A DNA stretch of 64,000 nucleotides from Ariolimax columbianus (lineage: Eukaryota > Mollusca > Gastropoda > Stylommatophora > Arionidae): NCBI GenBank assembly GCA_036924085.1, contig JAVGWX010000013.1, forward strand, positions 53,054,404-53,118,403. Direction: 5' to 3'. Numbering within the stretch: position 1 is the stretch's first letter; every line of letters starts with the position of its first letter. This document shows, one piece after another, positions 23,561 to 35,099 of the stretch. The notes beneath the pieces are model-generated. The model made no database searches and was not told the origin of the DNA. It saw nothing but the letters and a program-made list of their open reading frames with translations. The position numbers and the translations under genes were made by a program.

Positions 23561-24240
23561 TTTCAGGATGCTCACCATGTTGTAGATCATAATGATAATC
23601 CTCAAATTATAGGCATGTCTTCTGTAACACATCCTGTTTCCAGGTTCATGGCATGGATGTGAGGCGTTCATCATTGTCAGTATGTTGCACCTGACCCAGA
23701 TGTGAACTATTTAACACTCAGCTAGTAATGTGCATCATTTTTTCGTTCGTCAGGATGCTATCCACCATACTTTGACAATCTGTCAATCTCTTTATTGTCA
23801 TGGAAAATGTAATGAGACGGAATCCTTTGAACCGGTCAGAATCAAATATACTGACAGATCTGAGGTACTCAGCCAAATAAGTATACAAAGAGAATACAAC
23901 AGAAACATTTTAGAATCAAGAATTTCAAGAGCTGAGAAAGTAGAAGAAAGCTTTTAACTTTAGCACCAAAAAGAGGTGTTATGTTGTCCTTGCAAAGTAG
24001 GACATGGTATCAAATTTACTTCAATGATTTTTCAAATTATCTTGGATTGCCATGGTTGTAACTAGCGTGTGGTGTAAAAAGTCACAATGGACATAGATAA
24101 AATGTGTAGTGAAACCCGTTCGTTAAGATTCACAAATAATCTATGTTTTGTTCCTCTTTTTGTGACATAACTGAGAAGATACACATAATTTGTGGACACT
24201 GTGCATGTGACCAAGATGTAATGTTGTGTAGGTTGGCAGA
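23561..24240 (+). other. Intron stretch, nothing recognised
   Basis: Part of the 12.9-kb ENT intron 4. No supported gene, tail or target duplication was seen. Confidence 0.4.
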
Positions 24241-27113
24241 GATAGCTCAGGAAGAAGCTGGGTACATGAGACTCGTAGGCCTGGCAAGGCAACTCCTCTA
24301 GGAGAAAGAAAGCTCTGATGGCAAACCACAAATAAGAGTCATCACAAAAACTACGGAGACCGTGTTCTGTTGTTGATACCTCCAGTAGATGGCGTGAAGA
24401 AAAGGTGGATGCAGAAGGAGAGGCAGGAGGAGAGACAAAAAGACAGAGAGAAAAAGAAGGACTGCGAAAAGCAAAAGCAAAAGGAAATCAGACTGTTTAA
24501 AAAAATGTGAGTATCGGTTATTGGAATTGGCGCAGCCACTATTTATCATGAAGTAATTATCCAGAAATTGGTCTATGATTTCAACATCCTCATGATCCTG
24601 GAGACTTACTTGAATAAGAATGTCACTGTCAAATTTTCAGACAGGATACGTGCTACAATAATCCATGTGGTATCAGAAGTCGGGGCCTGGCTATGTACCT
24701 GCAGTGAAAACTCCACTACACATGTAGATACAAGTGCAAGTAAAATCAAGGATGTCGAGCTACAGGATATTGCAATGATAATAAATAACCAATATTGGAG
24801 AATTTTTAACCTGGATGCACATGTGAACAAGCTATTTGATGAATTGTCAGACATGACTGGCAAAAAATGTCTCATTGAGGGTTATTATAATGCTAAATTG
24901 AAGGAGGGGGAAATCCAACTGAAATTAGGCAAGGGATTACTTTGAGCCAGACACTTCTTTGATCTTCTTCTTTTGTACTACTGCTCTTGCCATGAGGTGT
25001 TACAGAGAGGTGGTATGTGTCAATTTCTTGCTATCGCCAGGTGGAGTCAACTAGTAGAAGAGGCATGGAAGGAAAAGGTGGTGGCAACAAAATAGTGCTG
25101 GAAAGCTCAAAAGAGACAGATCAAGAATGTCAACGGAGTTAATGAAGTGAACGAGAAAAAAATATAGAACTACCAGTTATTTTAAAGCATTAGCAAGGGA
25201 ATATAAAAACGAGAGGTGATATGAATTTATAACAGAGCTAGGTAATGATAATAGCCACCAGAAGTTCTGACACATGCATCAAAAGATGAATGGAGAGAAT
25301 ACAACCCCAGTGCATCTCTACTATTCAGGACTCCACATGGAGGCTTCTGACAACAGATGAAGTGATCAATATGTTGCACAGACAAACAAATGGAGATAAG
25401 GATGTGCATCAGAAAATGAGGAAATATGTTCTAGATACTGCCATCAGGGAAGAGGTTTATGTAAACTTGAACACAGCCCACTATTGCCATTTCAAGCAGC
25501 TAGATGAGGCAAAGATTGAAAATGTGTAGGATTTCAATACCACCACAGAGAAAGGCATATGAAGACTGGCTCCATAACTATCAGTGTCCACTCCCTGCCT
25601 ACATGCTCCGTAGCAACTATAGAATAATAACTTTACAGAACATCTATGCCAAGTTACTTGAGATGATAGTCGTAATAAAAATAATTTCTCATCTAGAACA
25701 TGAACACATTCTATCCGATGCCCTCGGCAGTTACAGGCAATGTAGAAAATCTGGGATAATGCAGGAACATTTGCATATAATATGTATGAGGACTTTCAAC
25801 TCAGGCGGGAAACAATTGCAGTCGCTCTCGACCTGGAGGACGCATATAACTTTGGAACTTTGTTGCGCTGTTTGAAGCAGTGTGGAATCAACCCATGGCT
25901 GAATATCAGCTGCCCTGATGATGAGAACAGTTGTACTCTGCTCTGGATCTTGAACCAATGAGAATATGCCCAGGACTGCTGCTAGGTTCTCCACTCTTAC
26001 TGGGTCTATTGAACATCTACACTATAGAGGTGCCCAACATTCAGTCCAAAGCGTCAGGGCAAACGCTAACATTTGCAGATGACATCCTGATGTATAGGAC
26101 TGGCTCAGATAGACATTAGATGGTCAGAGACATCCAGGGGACCTTACAGGCAACATAACACTGGTGCTTAGATTCCAACGCCAAGATCAATTCTAACGGT
26201 TGCAAGATGTGGAGTTCCTTGGATAATTCAATAGTGAAAGCTGACTTCCCAGGTATCACCTTTGATGAATGTGCCATTGACAGGTGTGACATGTTGAAGT
26301 ACCTCTGAGTAACCTTTGATTGTAGCCTCTCATGTAGATACCATGTCAATCAGACCATACAAAGTTGCAGGTGATGCCTAGGGGTACTCAAGACTATGGT
26401 ATTGACACTTGGAACAACGACTGCTTTTTATCCTATATGATCAGTACATGTCAGTTGTTGATTATGGACTGCGCATCCTTACACTATCATACAGTGTGAA
26501 TGGTTAGAATGTATTCAGAATGAAGGGATGTGACTTGTTTTGGGATGAACTAGATATACCCTAATCTTGCTTGACCTTCTGCCTGTGACATCCAGATAGG
26601 GCATATATGCTTGTTACCACAGACAGACAACACCTACTGCACAATAACACTTCATAAACCAAGGAATCGATAATCAAGATAGGTGAGTCATGGATGGCAC
26701 AGACAGAGAGAATAATTGGTCATTGACCGCAGTTGAGACGATAGATAAGGGAGAATAATGGATCCACACTGATGATAGAATGACAGATTACCACAGAGTC
26801 ATCATAACCCTGGGTAGGGAATGCAGAGAGTGGTGCAACGTAAGGGCAGAGCTCGAGGTTAACCTGCTGATTAATGGTAACGCTCAAAATGGTGGTGTCA
26901 TCATATATGCTGATGGATTGGTATTACAAAGTCAGATATCTAGTTGAGGCTTCTCTGCTAGAGTGAGAGGTCAGGTTGTTGTTGAACAGTGGAGCATACA
27001 GAACAACAACCTCCAGTACAAGAAGGAAGATGAAGGCAATGACTGCAGCTCTGAGTTGGCTATCTGAGACTTCTTTAACGAAGGCTGTGATCATGTCAGA
27101 CTTCCAATCCTTT
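24241..27113 (+). mobile_element. Decayed LINE: endonuclease, RT and start of RNase H
   Basis: At 24568-24945 the frame gives YWRIFNLDAHVNKLFDELSD and KCLIEGYYNAKLKEG, an endonuclease strand with GDFNA degraded to GYYNA. RT traces follow: a HILSDALGSYRQCRK region (about 25700), VALDLEDAYN (25829-25858), GSPLLLGLLNIYT (25985-26025) and LTFADDILMY (26068-26097). At 26880-27110, GGVIIYADGLV and TKAVIMSDFQSF are the first and third RNase H strands. The domain order places it in the I/R1 group. It stops abruptly inside RNase H, where 28S rRNA-like sequence begins. Confidence 0.65.
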
Positions 27114-27484
27114 TACAGGAATCGCTAGTCGCAGACATTTGGTCCACGTGCTAGGCTGATAAGTCAATGGCGCGAGACTACCATGTGAGGGATTACGGCC
27201 GAACGCCTCTAAGCCGGAATCCCGCCCTAAATCTCAGCACCACTGCGAGGGGAGGCTACGATATGGTGGGGACCTGGTGCTTGCGTCTCAGCCCGACCCG
27301 GTCGAGCTGCAGAAAGAGGTCTCTGCCGTCCGCCGATCAAAGCGGGCGGGAAGCTGCTCAATATTCACCCCATACGGCGATGAAGTGTGAAACCACTAGT
27401 AGAAGACTTAGTTCTCGGTCGGGGTGTTGTAAGCAGTAGAGCAGCCACCTCACTGCGAACTGTTTAGACTCAACCCTTGATCAT
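27114..27484 (+). pseudogene. 28S rRNA 3'-end derived segment
   Basis: The sequence follows the last ~370 nt of animal 28S rRNA. Near 27134-27146, cagacatttggt; 27173-27186, gcgagactaccat; 27191-27216, gggattacggc then cgaacgcctctaag; 27218-27227, ggaatcccgcc. At the end, aaaccactagtagaagac (27390-27407), tcggtcggggt, gcagtagagcagc and tcactgcgaac close at cccttga (27474-27480). The middle (27245-27385), which is the variable D12-type region, does not align by eye. It is not a functional locus: it is isolated and joined on the left to a LINE RNase H remnant. Whether it is an rRNA-derived retroposon or a template-switch chimera is not settled. Confidence 0.85.
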
Positions 27485-27487
27485 GAG

Positions 27488-27945
27488 ATACATCCGCACA
27501 CCAGGCGAACAACATCTCAGTGCCATGGCCAGGCTTGTCCCCTGGTTAAAGGCACTCCTGCCTCGCTCTTTACCTCTGTCTGCTATCTGTCATCCCAATG
27601 GACGCAGAAGAGATGCAGTCCAGCGGACATTGCACCTCTGCCCTATTGTGCCAACCTCCCAGGTGGCGGGGAATGCTAGGTGTGCCATCACTGCAGATAG
27701 GCCGAGAAAATCAAGGGAGTGAAGAGATAACTCACTCACATGCATATGCTACGTTTCTGGCAGGACGTGACGATCCTGGGATACAGACACACTGGACTGC
27801 CTCTCCTCCGGGATAGTACAAACCAGTACAAAGTCCATATCATATATTATATCTCAAATATCATCACCACACCCTATAGACACGAGTGGTGAAGACTCGA
27901 TAGTCCTGTAAGACAACTTCCATAAGAGAGACAACTCTGATCACA
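27488..27945 (+). other. GC-richer unassigned stretch
   Basis: This part between the 28S-like segment and a short SINE-like element is richer in G+C than the surrounding intron. Short ORFs occur but no motif is convincing. It may include the 5' region of the LINE that follows or a remnant of the LINE that precedes. Confidence 0.4.
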
Positions 27946-28075
27946 AACAACTACTGCCTTGCAGATAGGCTGGGGACAGCCAAAGGCTAAGGAGAGCATC
28001 CCTACAGAAACGCCTGTTGAAATCGGGTGCACTGGGCCACAGCCTTAACAAGTAACACAGTGCAACGTATATCGC
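27946..28075 (+). mobile_element. Short SINE-like element carrying the shared core (family 3, copy 2)
   Basis: Head caactactgccttgcagat (27948-27967) matches the element at 4824. The core reads ctgttgaaatcgggtgcact (28014-28033), then gggcc, and cacagtgcaacg (28055-28066), the same core as SINE-1. It sits directly before the LINE reading frame that starts at 28079. Confidence 0.55.
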
Positions 28076-28078
28076 TGT

Positions 28079-29323
28079 ATGATGACTGTACAACCTAATA
28101 GAGAAAAGTGTGGCGCTCATCCTGTGGAGTCCCGCCAGGCAGCGAGAGTGCCGGGCCTCACGCCTCGAAGGGGCCCACCCAATGCTACTGGTGGTAACCC
28201 ACCCATGTGCTGTGGAGTCAATGTACAAGGTGATGGGACAAAAACTATTGACCAAAAACACAAAACCCTCAGAATACTACAGTGGAATGCGAAGGGAGTC
28301 ATTAACAAAAAGCTCTCCCTAACACATCACTTGAATGAAGGTAAGATTGACGTGGCATGTATCCAAGAAACCCACCTCAACAACAACCACAAATTCTCAA
28401 TCAGAGGATACCAGACCTTCCGTCTGGATAGAGAAGGTCACAAAGGAGAGGTTCTGATACTGACATGTAACTGCATACAGAGTAGCGCGGTAGCTGTCAA
28501 TCACACCGGACAAGCAGAAATTGTAGGAGTTGACATAATGGCACAAGAGACGAAGATCCGCATCTTCAACCTGTATGGCCCACCAAACAAAGACCTGTCG
28601 CTCTCGAGTATGGAAGTCAAAGACTCCAACTGCATAGTAGTTGGAGACTTCAACAGCCACTCGGAGAGATGGGGATACTTGGACACAGACAGCAGAGGTA
28701 ACGAAGTGGAAGATTGGGAGATAGACACAAATCTCTGTCTTATCAATAGGCCGGAGGATAGCCCTAGCTTCTATTCTAGAACATGGCATACCACCTCTAC
28801 TCCAGACTTGGCCTTTTCCACGGTGGATATTTACCACAAAATAGACCGCCAGGTGCTTAACCAATTGGCAGGTAGCGACCACAGGCCAATTAGGCTAGAA
28901 GTTGATATGGAAGTAGGCCCACAGGAAATAAAACCGCTCCCACATTGGAATTACAAACGATCCGACTGGGACAGATTTGCAATCCTGACAGATGGGCTGT
29001 GTGAAACCATCAACACACAGAATAACAATATGAAGCCCATGGTGGAAAGCCTAAGCAAAGCAATAATGCAAGCTGCCACTGAAACCATTCCAAGAGGGGC
29101 AAGGAAAAACTATAAGCCTTACTGGAATGATGAATTGCAGAAAGCGGAAGACGAAGTCTCAAATGCTAGGAACATGGCAGAGAGAGAACAAACCATGGAG
29201 GCAAATATCACCCTCAAAGCCACCACGGCGAAATACAAATACACTCTAAACCAAATAACAAGAGAAAGCTGGAAAAACAAAACAGAAAGCCTCAATCTAG
29301 ATAAAGATGGGAACAAACTATGA
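28079..29323 (+). pseudogene. I-group LINE endonuclease frame
   Basis: A 414-codon open frame. Endonuclease motifs are LRILQWNAKGV, IDVACIQETHL, NLYGPPNKD, CIVVGDFNSHSERWGY, TWHTTSTPDLAF and the final LAGSDHRPIRLEV. All catalytic positions (Asn, Glu, Asp-Asn, Asp-His) are visible. Residues 300-414 are a charged linker. The true start may be later than ATG 28079, since the first ~60 residues are low in conserved motifs. The frame ends at TGA 29321-29323, after which related sequence continues. Confidence 0.83.
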
Positions 29324-29953
29324 AAGTTAGTCAGAGCCATGAATGACGAAACTCCATCAAACAAACAAATTACCATCAAGCAGGGCGACAACATGCTCAC
29401 TGGAAAAAAAGCAGCAAACGCCTTTATTGAACATTATGCTAGAGCAAACCACATCGATGTCCCTGCAGATAGGCATACAGACTTTAAGTGAAGAACAAAA
29501 GGGGCATGACAACATCAATATGGCACCAGAGGAGCACATGATGGCAAAAATAACAATGAACGAAATGGAAGAGGCCATGAGAACTCTAAAGAAAAAGAAA
29601 TCACCTGGAAAAGATGGGGTAACAAACGAAATGCTGATGGGGCTGGGCCAAACAGCAAAGAGTAAGTTACTATCAGTCCTGAACCAAAGCTGGAAAAGGG
29701 GTATTGTACCCCAGGCATGGAAAGACGCAGTACTTGTACCAGTACCAAAGAAAGGAAAAGATAAAACAGATCCAAATGGATACAGACCTATCAGAGCTGT
29801 GTAGGCAAACTGATGGAACATATGATAAACACCAGACATGTACCACCTGGAAGAAAAACAAATACTAATTCCACAGTTAGCAGGCTTTAGACAGCACAGA
29901 TCCACTGAGGATCAGATCACCCTCATAGCCCAGGAAATAGAGGATGCCTACAG
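28079..29953 (+). mobile_element. I-group LINE, 5' portion: endonuclease, linker, RT start
   Basis: The endonuclease frame 28079-29323 is followed by a TGA (29321-29323). The frame 29343-29804 has LKKKKSPGKDGVTNEMLMGL and PVPKKGKDKTDPNGYRP, the start of RT. The copy breaks off near 29953, in a place (EIENAYQE) where the copies at 31681 and 37337 continue. It has no 3' tail, so it was truncated after insertion or interrupted by later events. It supplies the domains that the 3' copies in this window lack. Confidence 0.83.
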
Positions 29954-29959
29954 AGGATG

Positions 29960-30135
29960 ATCTACAGCCATGCATTGAAGAAAATGCTTTTGGCTTGGCT
30001 TCATTTGTTCAATCTCCTGCTACCAAGCCCTGAAAATGGTTATGCAAGTAGCAGAATGTAGTTCAGAAAACGGAATGCGTTGCACCTTTCAGTCCAACAC
30101 ATCTGACTTCAGCAGGCATTTTTGAGTTGCGGGTT
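29960..30135 (-). mobile_element. SINE-like element, antisense, with shared core
   Basis: On the minus strand from about 30118: cctgctgaagtcagatgtgt, ggactgaaaggtgcaacgca, then ttccgttttctgaactacat and gcttggtagcaggagattga. This matches the element at 36359-36530, which has a (GAA)n tail and target duplication; here an internal stretch is missing and no tail is seen. Confidence 0.6.
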
Positions 30136-30139
30136 GCTT

Positions 30140-30565
30140 TCCCTCTTCGATGCCTTCTACTTACCTAGTCTATTTTGTTTCAGCCTGTTATCCAAGATCA
30201 CTGCGAGGAGTTGTAGAAGGGTCTTGGCAGCTCTGGTTCCCTGGCCCTGACGAAACCTCACACCTGCAGGGGCTGGTGTGGATCTACTGTCCTTGTCATG
30301 CTGGGGTTCTGTGCAACAAAAGAGCTGACATACTGGCTTCACAAGTACCAATTATGAGTTCACTAGATATGGACAGGAGTGAGATTTTGGCGTCTTTTAA
30401 TGACCATCTGTTGGATGATGACCCGGTAATAGATGAATCAGCAATTCACCAAGTGCAGAACTCAACTGGACAAGGTTTGAGTGGACTGGGCCGCAACAGA
30501 GGACAAGCAGAAGTATGTGCGAGCGATGAGAAACCATCTGTATCCACACTTTTCACCATTTACTG
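30140..30565 (+). mobile_element. LINE RNase H fragment
   Basis: Frame 30150-30566 contains LVWIYCPCHAGVLCNKRADI and LASQVPIMSSLDMDRSEIL. This is the last strand of a LINE-type RNase H, with the final His (CHAG) and Asp (RAD). The Cys in CPCHAG is Gly in most members. No RT is attached. The surrounding sequence is not assigned. Confidence 0.6.
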
Positions 30566-30889
30566 AGAGAGATTGAACACCTCTGGGTATGTCTGGAGTG
30601 CAGTGAACTCGATTCTTAGAATGAGAAAAGAACAGTACTAGTACAGTACATTTTGGGAACCAAACATCTGCTAGTTCCCTCTGGTTCTTTATGGGGATAA
30701 ATATCTTTTAGGTTGATAATTGTAAAGAATTTTCATATTGTAAGTTTATCTTAGTTAAGTGTGGCAAAACTAAATACTTTTGAATGCCAAATGAAATGTT
30801 TATTATATAACTTAAGGTTAATGTGTTGATATCATAAGCTCTTTCTGTCTTGTCAGATGTTAGTAATTGGGCGTTGAATAAAAAAAGAT
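30566..30889 (+). other. Intron stretch, nothing recognised
   Basis: AT-rich with no motif. A short A run at 30879-30888 may be the tail side of the antisense LINE that starts at about 30890. Confidence 0.4.
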
Positions 30890-31680
30890 ATGCACCTACA
30901 GTCCATGACGGTAACGAATGGGACTTGTAAGACCAATTCGGGCAGAGAAGTGTCTTCCACTGTGTGTGCAAGGAAAGCTAGGACCGTTTGCGGCATTGCA
31001 TGGTGTGGCATGTTTTCTCAAACTCTGAGTCTTTAGCCTATCAGCAATCAGTATCTCCTTGGTCTGTATTCCATACTTAATCATGCCCTCCATGTAACAC
31101 GATCCATGGCGCCCTGTTCCCATGATTCCAAATCGATGCCTGCATCATTCATATCCCACTTGCATAAATCCTTGTACCGAAGTAGTGGCCGGCCCTAAGA
31201 CCTTTTCCCCAACTGTAATTCCCCATAGAGAAGATTTTTTGGTATTCTACCATCCTCCAAATGTGTCCCAGCCATCGACCTTCGATGACTAAGCATGGAA
31301 AATATTGTGATGGTGGCTGTTTTCTCCAACACCTCTGCGTTGGTGTTCTTGTCTTGCCACCCAACCCCCAGGATTCTGCGCAGGCACCTCATGTAATTGC
31401 TGTTAAGCAGCCTCTCCTGGTGCATGTAGTTAGCACATGTCTCACTGCCATAATGAAGAGTGCTGAGGACACATGCTTGGTAAAAAGTGTTTTTGTTTTA
31501 ACAGTGAGCTTCTTGTTCTCCCAGACCCTTTTTTGTTCATTGTTGTTGCTGCCTTTCCTATCCTGATATTGATCTCTTGGTCTAGGGAAAGTTTATTATT
31601 GACTGAGGATTCCAAGTACATAAAATGATTTACTACACCAAGAACCTCATCATCAATGGAGATTACTGGTGATTTGTGTG
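30890..31680 (-). mobile_element. Antisense zinc-finger LINE, 3' half
   Basis: Read on the minus strand from 31680: SPVISIDDEVLGVVNHFMYL (about 31670-31610), INIRIGKAATTM, NYMRCLRRILGVGWQDKNTN (31400-31340), EDGRIPKNLLYGELQLGKRS and, near 30950, a finger-like RHFSARIGLTS. This is the post-RT and zinc-finger region of the family represented at 12933-17017, but a distinct subfamily. It continues to the right of the inserted I-group LINE at 33896-33985. Frameshifts are frequent. Confidence 0.75.
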
Positions 31681-33895
31681 CATCCATACCAAAGAAAGAA
31701 AAAGATACAACAGATCCAAATGGATACAGGCCTATCAGTCTACTGAGCTGTGTAGGAAAACTGATGGAGCATATGATAAACACCAGACTGATGTGGCATC
31801 TGGAAGAAAAACGCATACTAATTCCACAGCAAGCAGGCTTTAGACAGCACAGATCCACTGAGGACCAGATCACTCTCATAGCCCAGGAAATAGAGAATGC
31901 TTACCAGGAGAAAAACACACTGTAGCGGTCTGGGTGGATTTAGAGAAGGCATTTGACAAGGTGTGGAAAGAGGGACTTAAAGTCAAGCTACGAAGAAGTT
32001 GAAGTTTGTGGGAAAATGTACAGATGGATCAGCCACTACCTCAAAAACAGAACAGCCAGAGTTCAAGTACAAGGGCAGATGAGCAAAAAGGTGACACTTG
32101 AGCAGGGAGTACCCCAAGGGGGAGTACTGTCACCCACACTTTTCCTGGTGTATATAAACAACATCACAGAGAATATACCAAGAAGAGTCCACAGCTCCAT
32201 GTTTGCAGATGATCTGGCTATGTGGATCTCTGAAAAAATTCTCACCATAGCAAGCAGTCTGATGCAGCAGGCCCTAACATCGTTGGAGGAGTGGGCGAAC
32301 TCATGGCTGGTTAAAATAAATGAGGAAAAAACTACATGTACGATATTCTCGCTTTCAAACAAACCCCAGAACACCAAAATAAGTCTTAACGGCAAATATC
32401 TGCGGCCAAACGACAACCCAAACTACCTGGGAGTCACATTTGATCGGCGCATGACATGGAAAAGTCAGATCGAGAGAAACCGAATGAGAGCCAGAGAAAG
32501 AATGGCAATCATGAGAAAACTTGCTGGCACAAGCTGGGGAGCAGACGAAAGTATACTAAAGAAACTGTACACTGGAAGAGTGAGACTAGTTCTCGAGTAT
32601 GGCATTGTGGCATGAACAACAGCAGCAAAAGCGAACTTTGATAAAATTAGCAAACTTAAAAACCAAGCCATGAGAGTTATAACAGGAGGCATAAAGTCAA
32701 CGCCAATTGAAAAGATTACAAATCTGCAATCTATGACTGACAGAAGAGACTGCAGAGCCCAGCAGCAAGCAGAGAAACTCAGAAGACTGACAGACCATCC
32801 AATGCATCAGAGACTAAATAGATTTGGAAATGGGAAACTAAAGCGGAGAAACTTTGCAGAAATAGCCAAAGTAAAGATGAGCGAAGACCCTATGAACACA
32901 TTAACAACACCAAAGCCCATCCCTACTGTACGCAAACCTACCTGGAAGCAGCATATATTTCTGGAGGTGGTAGAAAATATACCAGGTATTGGAAACAAGA
33001 ACAGCCAGACTGAAAAAGAAAGAAGAGACATAACCCTGAGGTACATAACGAAAAACTAGCCAAGCATGGACTGGACCCATGCATACACCGACGGTTCTGT
33101 AACAAACACAACACAGAATGGAGGGGCAAGGTTATTCCTGAGCCTACCAAATGGTAGAAAAATAACACTGTCAGTGGCAACTGGAAAATACTCAAGCAAT
33201 TTCAGAGCGGAGGTAGAGGCACTGAGGGCTGCAGTAGAAGCAATGTTGACAGGCAAAAGAAATGAAAGCCAGATAGTCCTGCTTACAGATGCCCTGGCCG
33301 TAGTCACAGCACTAAAAAGCCAGAACAATACTGAACTTAATAATTTAAGAGCAGTACTCTGTCATCTATGCCAGCAGTCCGCACCAAAAAGAGTAGTGGT
33401 ACAGTGGGTTCCATCCCACTGTAACATCCAAGGCAACGAGGAGGCAGACAGACTGGCAAAAGTAGGTGCAAGACTACCACAACCAGATTCTAGTGGGAAC
33501 TACGAAGAGTCCAAAAGGCTTATTAGAGCTAGATACATTGCCAAATGGGAAACAGAACATACTGGCTACACAAAAAATGATACCTATTACCAATGGAACA
33601 GAAGAGAGCTGGTCGTGGTCTTCAGACTCTGCACAGGACACAATAGACTGAGTTACCACCTATTCAATAAACTGAAGATAGGTGGCACTGTGGTACAGGG
33701 AAAATGACCGCTGAACATCTGCTGCAAAACTGCCTGACATACGAGGACCAGAGAAAGCACATGTGGCCGTCACCAGTGGCAATGCCAGACAAGCTCTATG
33801 GCAGTGTCGACAGCCTCAGGATGACCGCTACTTTTTTTGAAAAAATACAGGTTGACGTCTGACAGCGTACGAAGAAGAAGAAGAAGAAGAAGAAG
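31681..33895 (+). mobile_element. I-group LINE copy 1 (RT, RNase H, Cys/His), 5'-truncated
   Basis: Starts near 31681 inside RT (PKKEKDTTDPNGYRPISLLS). RT motif A region WVDLEKAFDKVWK is at about 31934-31972, motif B is GVPQGGVLSPTLFLVY (32105-32154) and motif C is FADDLAMW (32202-32225). Post-RT FDRRMTWKSQIER follows. RNase H begins at 33066: YTDGS, EVEALRAAVEA, LTDALAVVTAL, HCNIQGNEEADRLAK. The frame breaks near 33690, so the Cys/His motif is damaged. Breaks include frameshifts near 31924 and 32000, TGA at 32613-32615 and TAG at 33057-33059. Tail gcgtacg(aag)n to 33895. It split the antisense zinc-finger LINE. Its target duplication is not exact. Confidence 0.9.
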
Positions 33896-33985
33896 TTTGC
33901 ACCCTGAACCATAACTTGTGTTTTCGTTTTGTTGATTGTTAATCCGAACTCACAGCAGGCATCCGAAAATGCAGATAGCAAGCTT
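33896..33985 (-). mobile_element. Right part of the split antisense zinc-finger LINE
   Basis: On the minus strand it reads LSAFSDACCEFGLTINKTKTQVM and VQGA, the segment just after RT motif C in this LINE family. It joins the SPVISIDDEVLG segment at 31670 once the I-group LINE is removed, which shows the order of insertion. In the reported motif the first twenty residues are enough for identification. Confidence 0.75.
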
Positions 33986-34210
33986 TGTATTGATATAGTG
34001 CTAAATTATTTTGTAATCTTGTTAGCTTATATTTGAAACTAGACTGCTGAGTTGACTATAGGTAACAATAGAGTAGATGATTACTGTTGAAATAGGTGCT
34101 CTTAATATATTTTAAAATATGTTTAGTGCTCATGCACTATTTTCTAGTGGTTATTGAATTTATTGTACTAGATATACATTAAAATTATGTGTTTTACATT
34201 TGTTTCCCAG

Positions 34211-34296
34211 GAGTGCAATCAGTTTTGACTGGATCTGTATTAGGTCTGTCTGCTATGTTTCCACCTTCATATTCACAGTCAACAATGATTGGACAG
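34211..34296 (+). CDS. SLC29: ENT exon 5: TM4-TM5 signature region
   Basis: The exon encodes (G)VQSVLTGSVLGLSAMFPPSY and then SQSTMIGQ. This is one of the best conserved stretches of ENT proteins; human ENT1 has GAILQGSLFGLAGLLPASYT here. The acceptor is tttcccag|ga and the donor is acag|gtagat. It lies between an antisense zinc-finger LINE on its left and an antisense RTE-like LINE on its right. Confidence 0.93.
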
Positions 34297-34744
34297 GTAG
34301 ATACTTTTATTCAATGAAACTATGATTATCCATCACTCTATTCAGTGACATTCTGTTAACTGCCAGGACAGTGGATTTGAAATTATACACAAAATAACAA
34401 CAATTGAAGGACTTTGAAACGGAAGAAAAAGAAATAGTTGCTGCCAATGGAATAACAAACATAATTAGCCACAGTGAAACTGGAACTATGATGTCAAAGT
34501 GCATTGAGTGGTTCAAGGTGCAAAAATGTGCAAAGTGTTCAGTTCAGTTCAAGTGCCTTCTCTGCATCAAAGTTCAGCGACAATGGATCTCCAGTCTACT
34601 CTATCTCTTGCCGTAATGATGCAGTCTGACAGGCTTTTTCCAGTCCATCTCCTGATGAATCACCCACTTGTAACGTTGTTTGCCTCTTGAATGACTGCCT
34701 TCCACCCTACCCTCTAGTTTGGTTTTCAACAAGGATGGTATGAC
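34297..34744 (+). other. Intron stretch, nothing recognised
   Basis: Start of ENT intron 5. Short ORFs without motif. Sequence at 34530-34740 (cattcagttcaagt and catctcctgatgaatc types) loosely resembles LINE 3' ends but is not callable. Confidence 0.35.
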
Positions 34745-35099
34745 TTGTTGAGTTCAGTTCAGATCATCCCATAACCCATCAGGTAGTTGGGGCACATTTT
34801 AAGACACTCCCACAATTCCACACCATCTCTCTCCGCTGCCGTCAGTCGTACCTCATCGGGACAAAGATTTGACCACTCAGTGATGTTATCCGCCCATCTC
34901 TTCCTTGGACATCCCTGCCCTCTCTTTCCTGGTACGGAACCATGCAGCATGGCATTTGTAATTCCGCTAGACCTTGTGATGTGCCCATACCAAGCCATCT
35001 TTCTCCTTTTGATAGCCGTGAACAGATTATCAAAAGATCCCAAATGTGTTTTTCACACTTCGGTTGAATTTCTACATTCGGGACACGATCCTTAAATAT

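Noticed and set aside
24062..24549. Antisense ORFs at 24062-24549 as small genes
   Set aside because: They are Leu/Phe/Ser-rich products of low-complexity purine-rich DNA on the other strand, with no motif.
27167..27439. ORF at 27167-27439 as a protein gene
   Set aside because: The sequence is the 28S rRNA-like segment. The reading frame is incidental.
24241..27484. rDNA-specific LINE still sitting in a 28S gene
   Set aside because: The sequence to the left of the LINE is not recognisable 28S, and the 28S-like part starts inside the RNase H domain instead of after a LINE 3' end. Kept only as one possibility in the finding.
28079..29323. A host endonuclease gene
   Set aside because: The protein is a LINE endonuclease followed in frame order by RT motifs, and it is broken by a stop.
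31681..33895. Exact target duplication for I-group copy 1
   Set aside because: The flanks tttgtgtgcat and tttgcaccctg are only loosely alike, so I did not claim a duplication.
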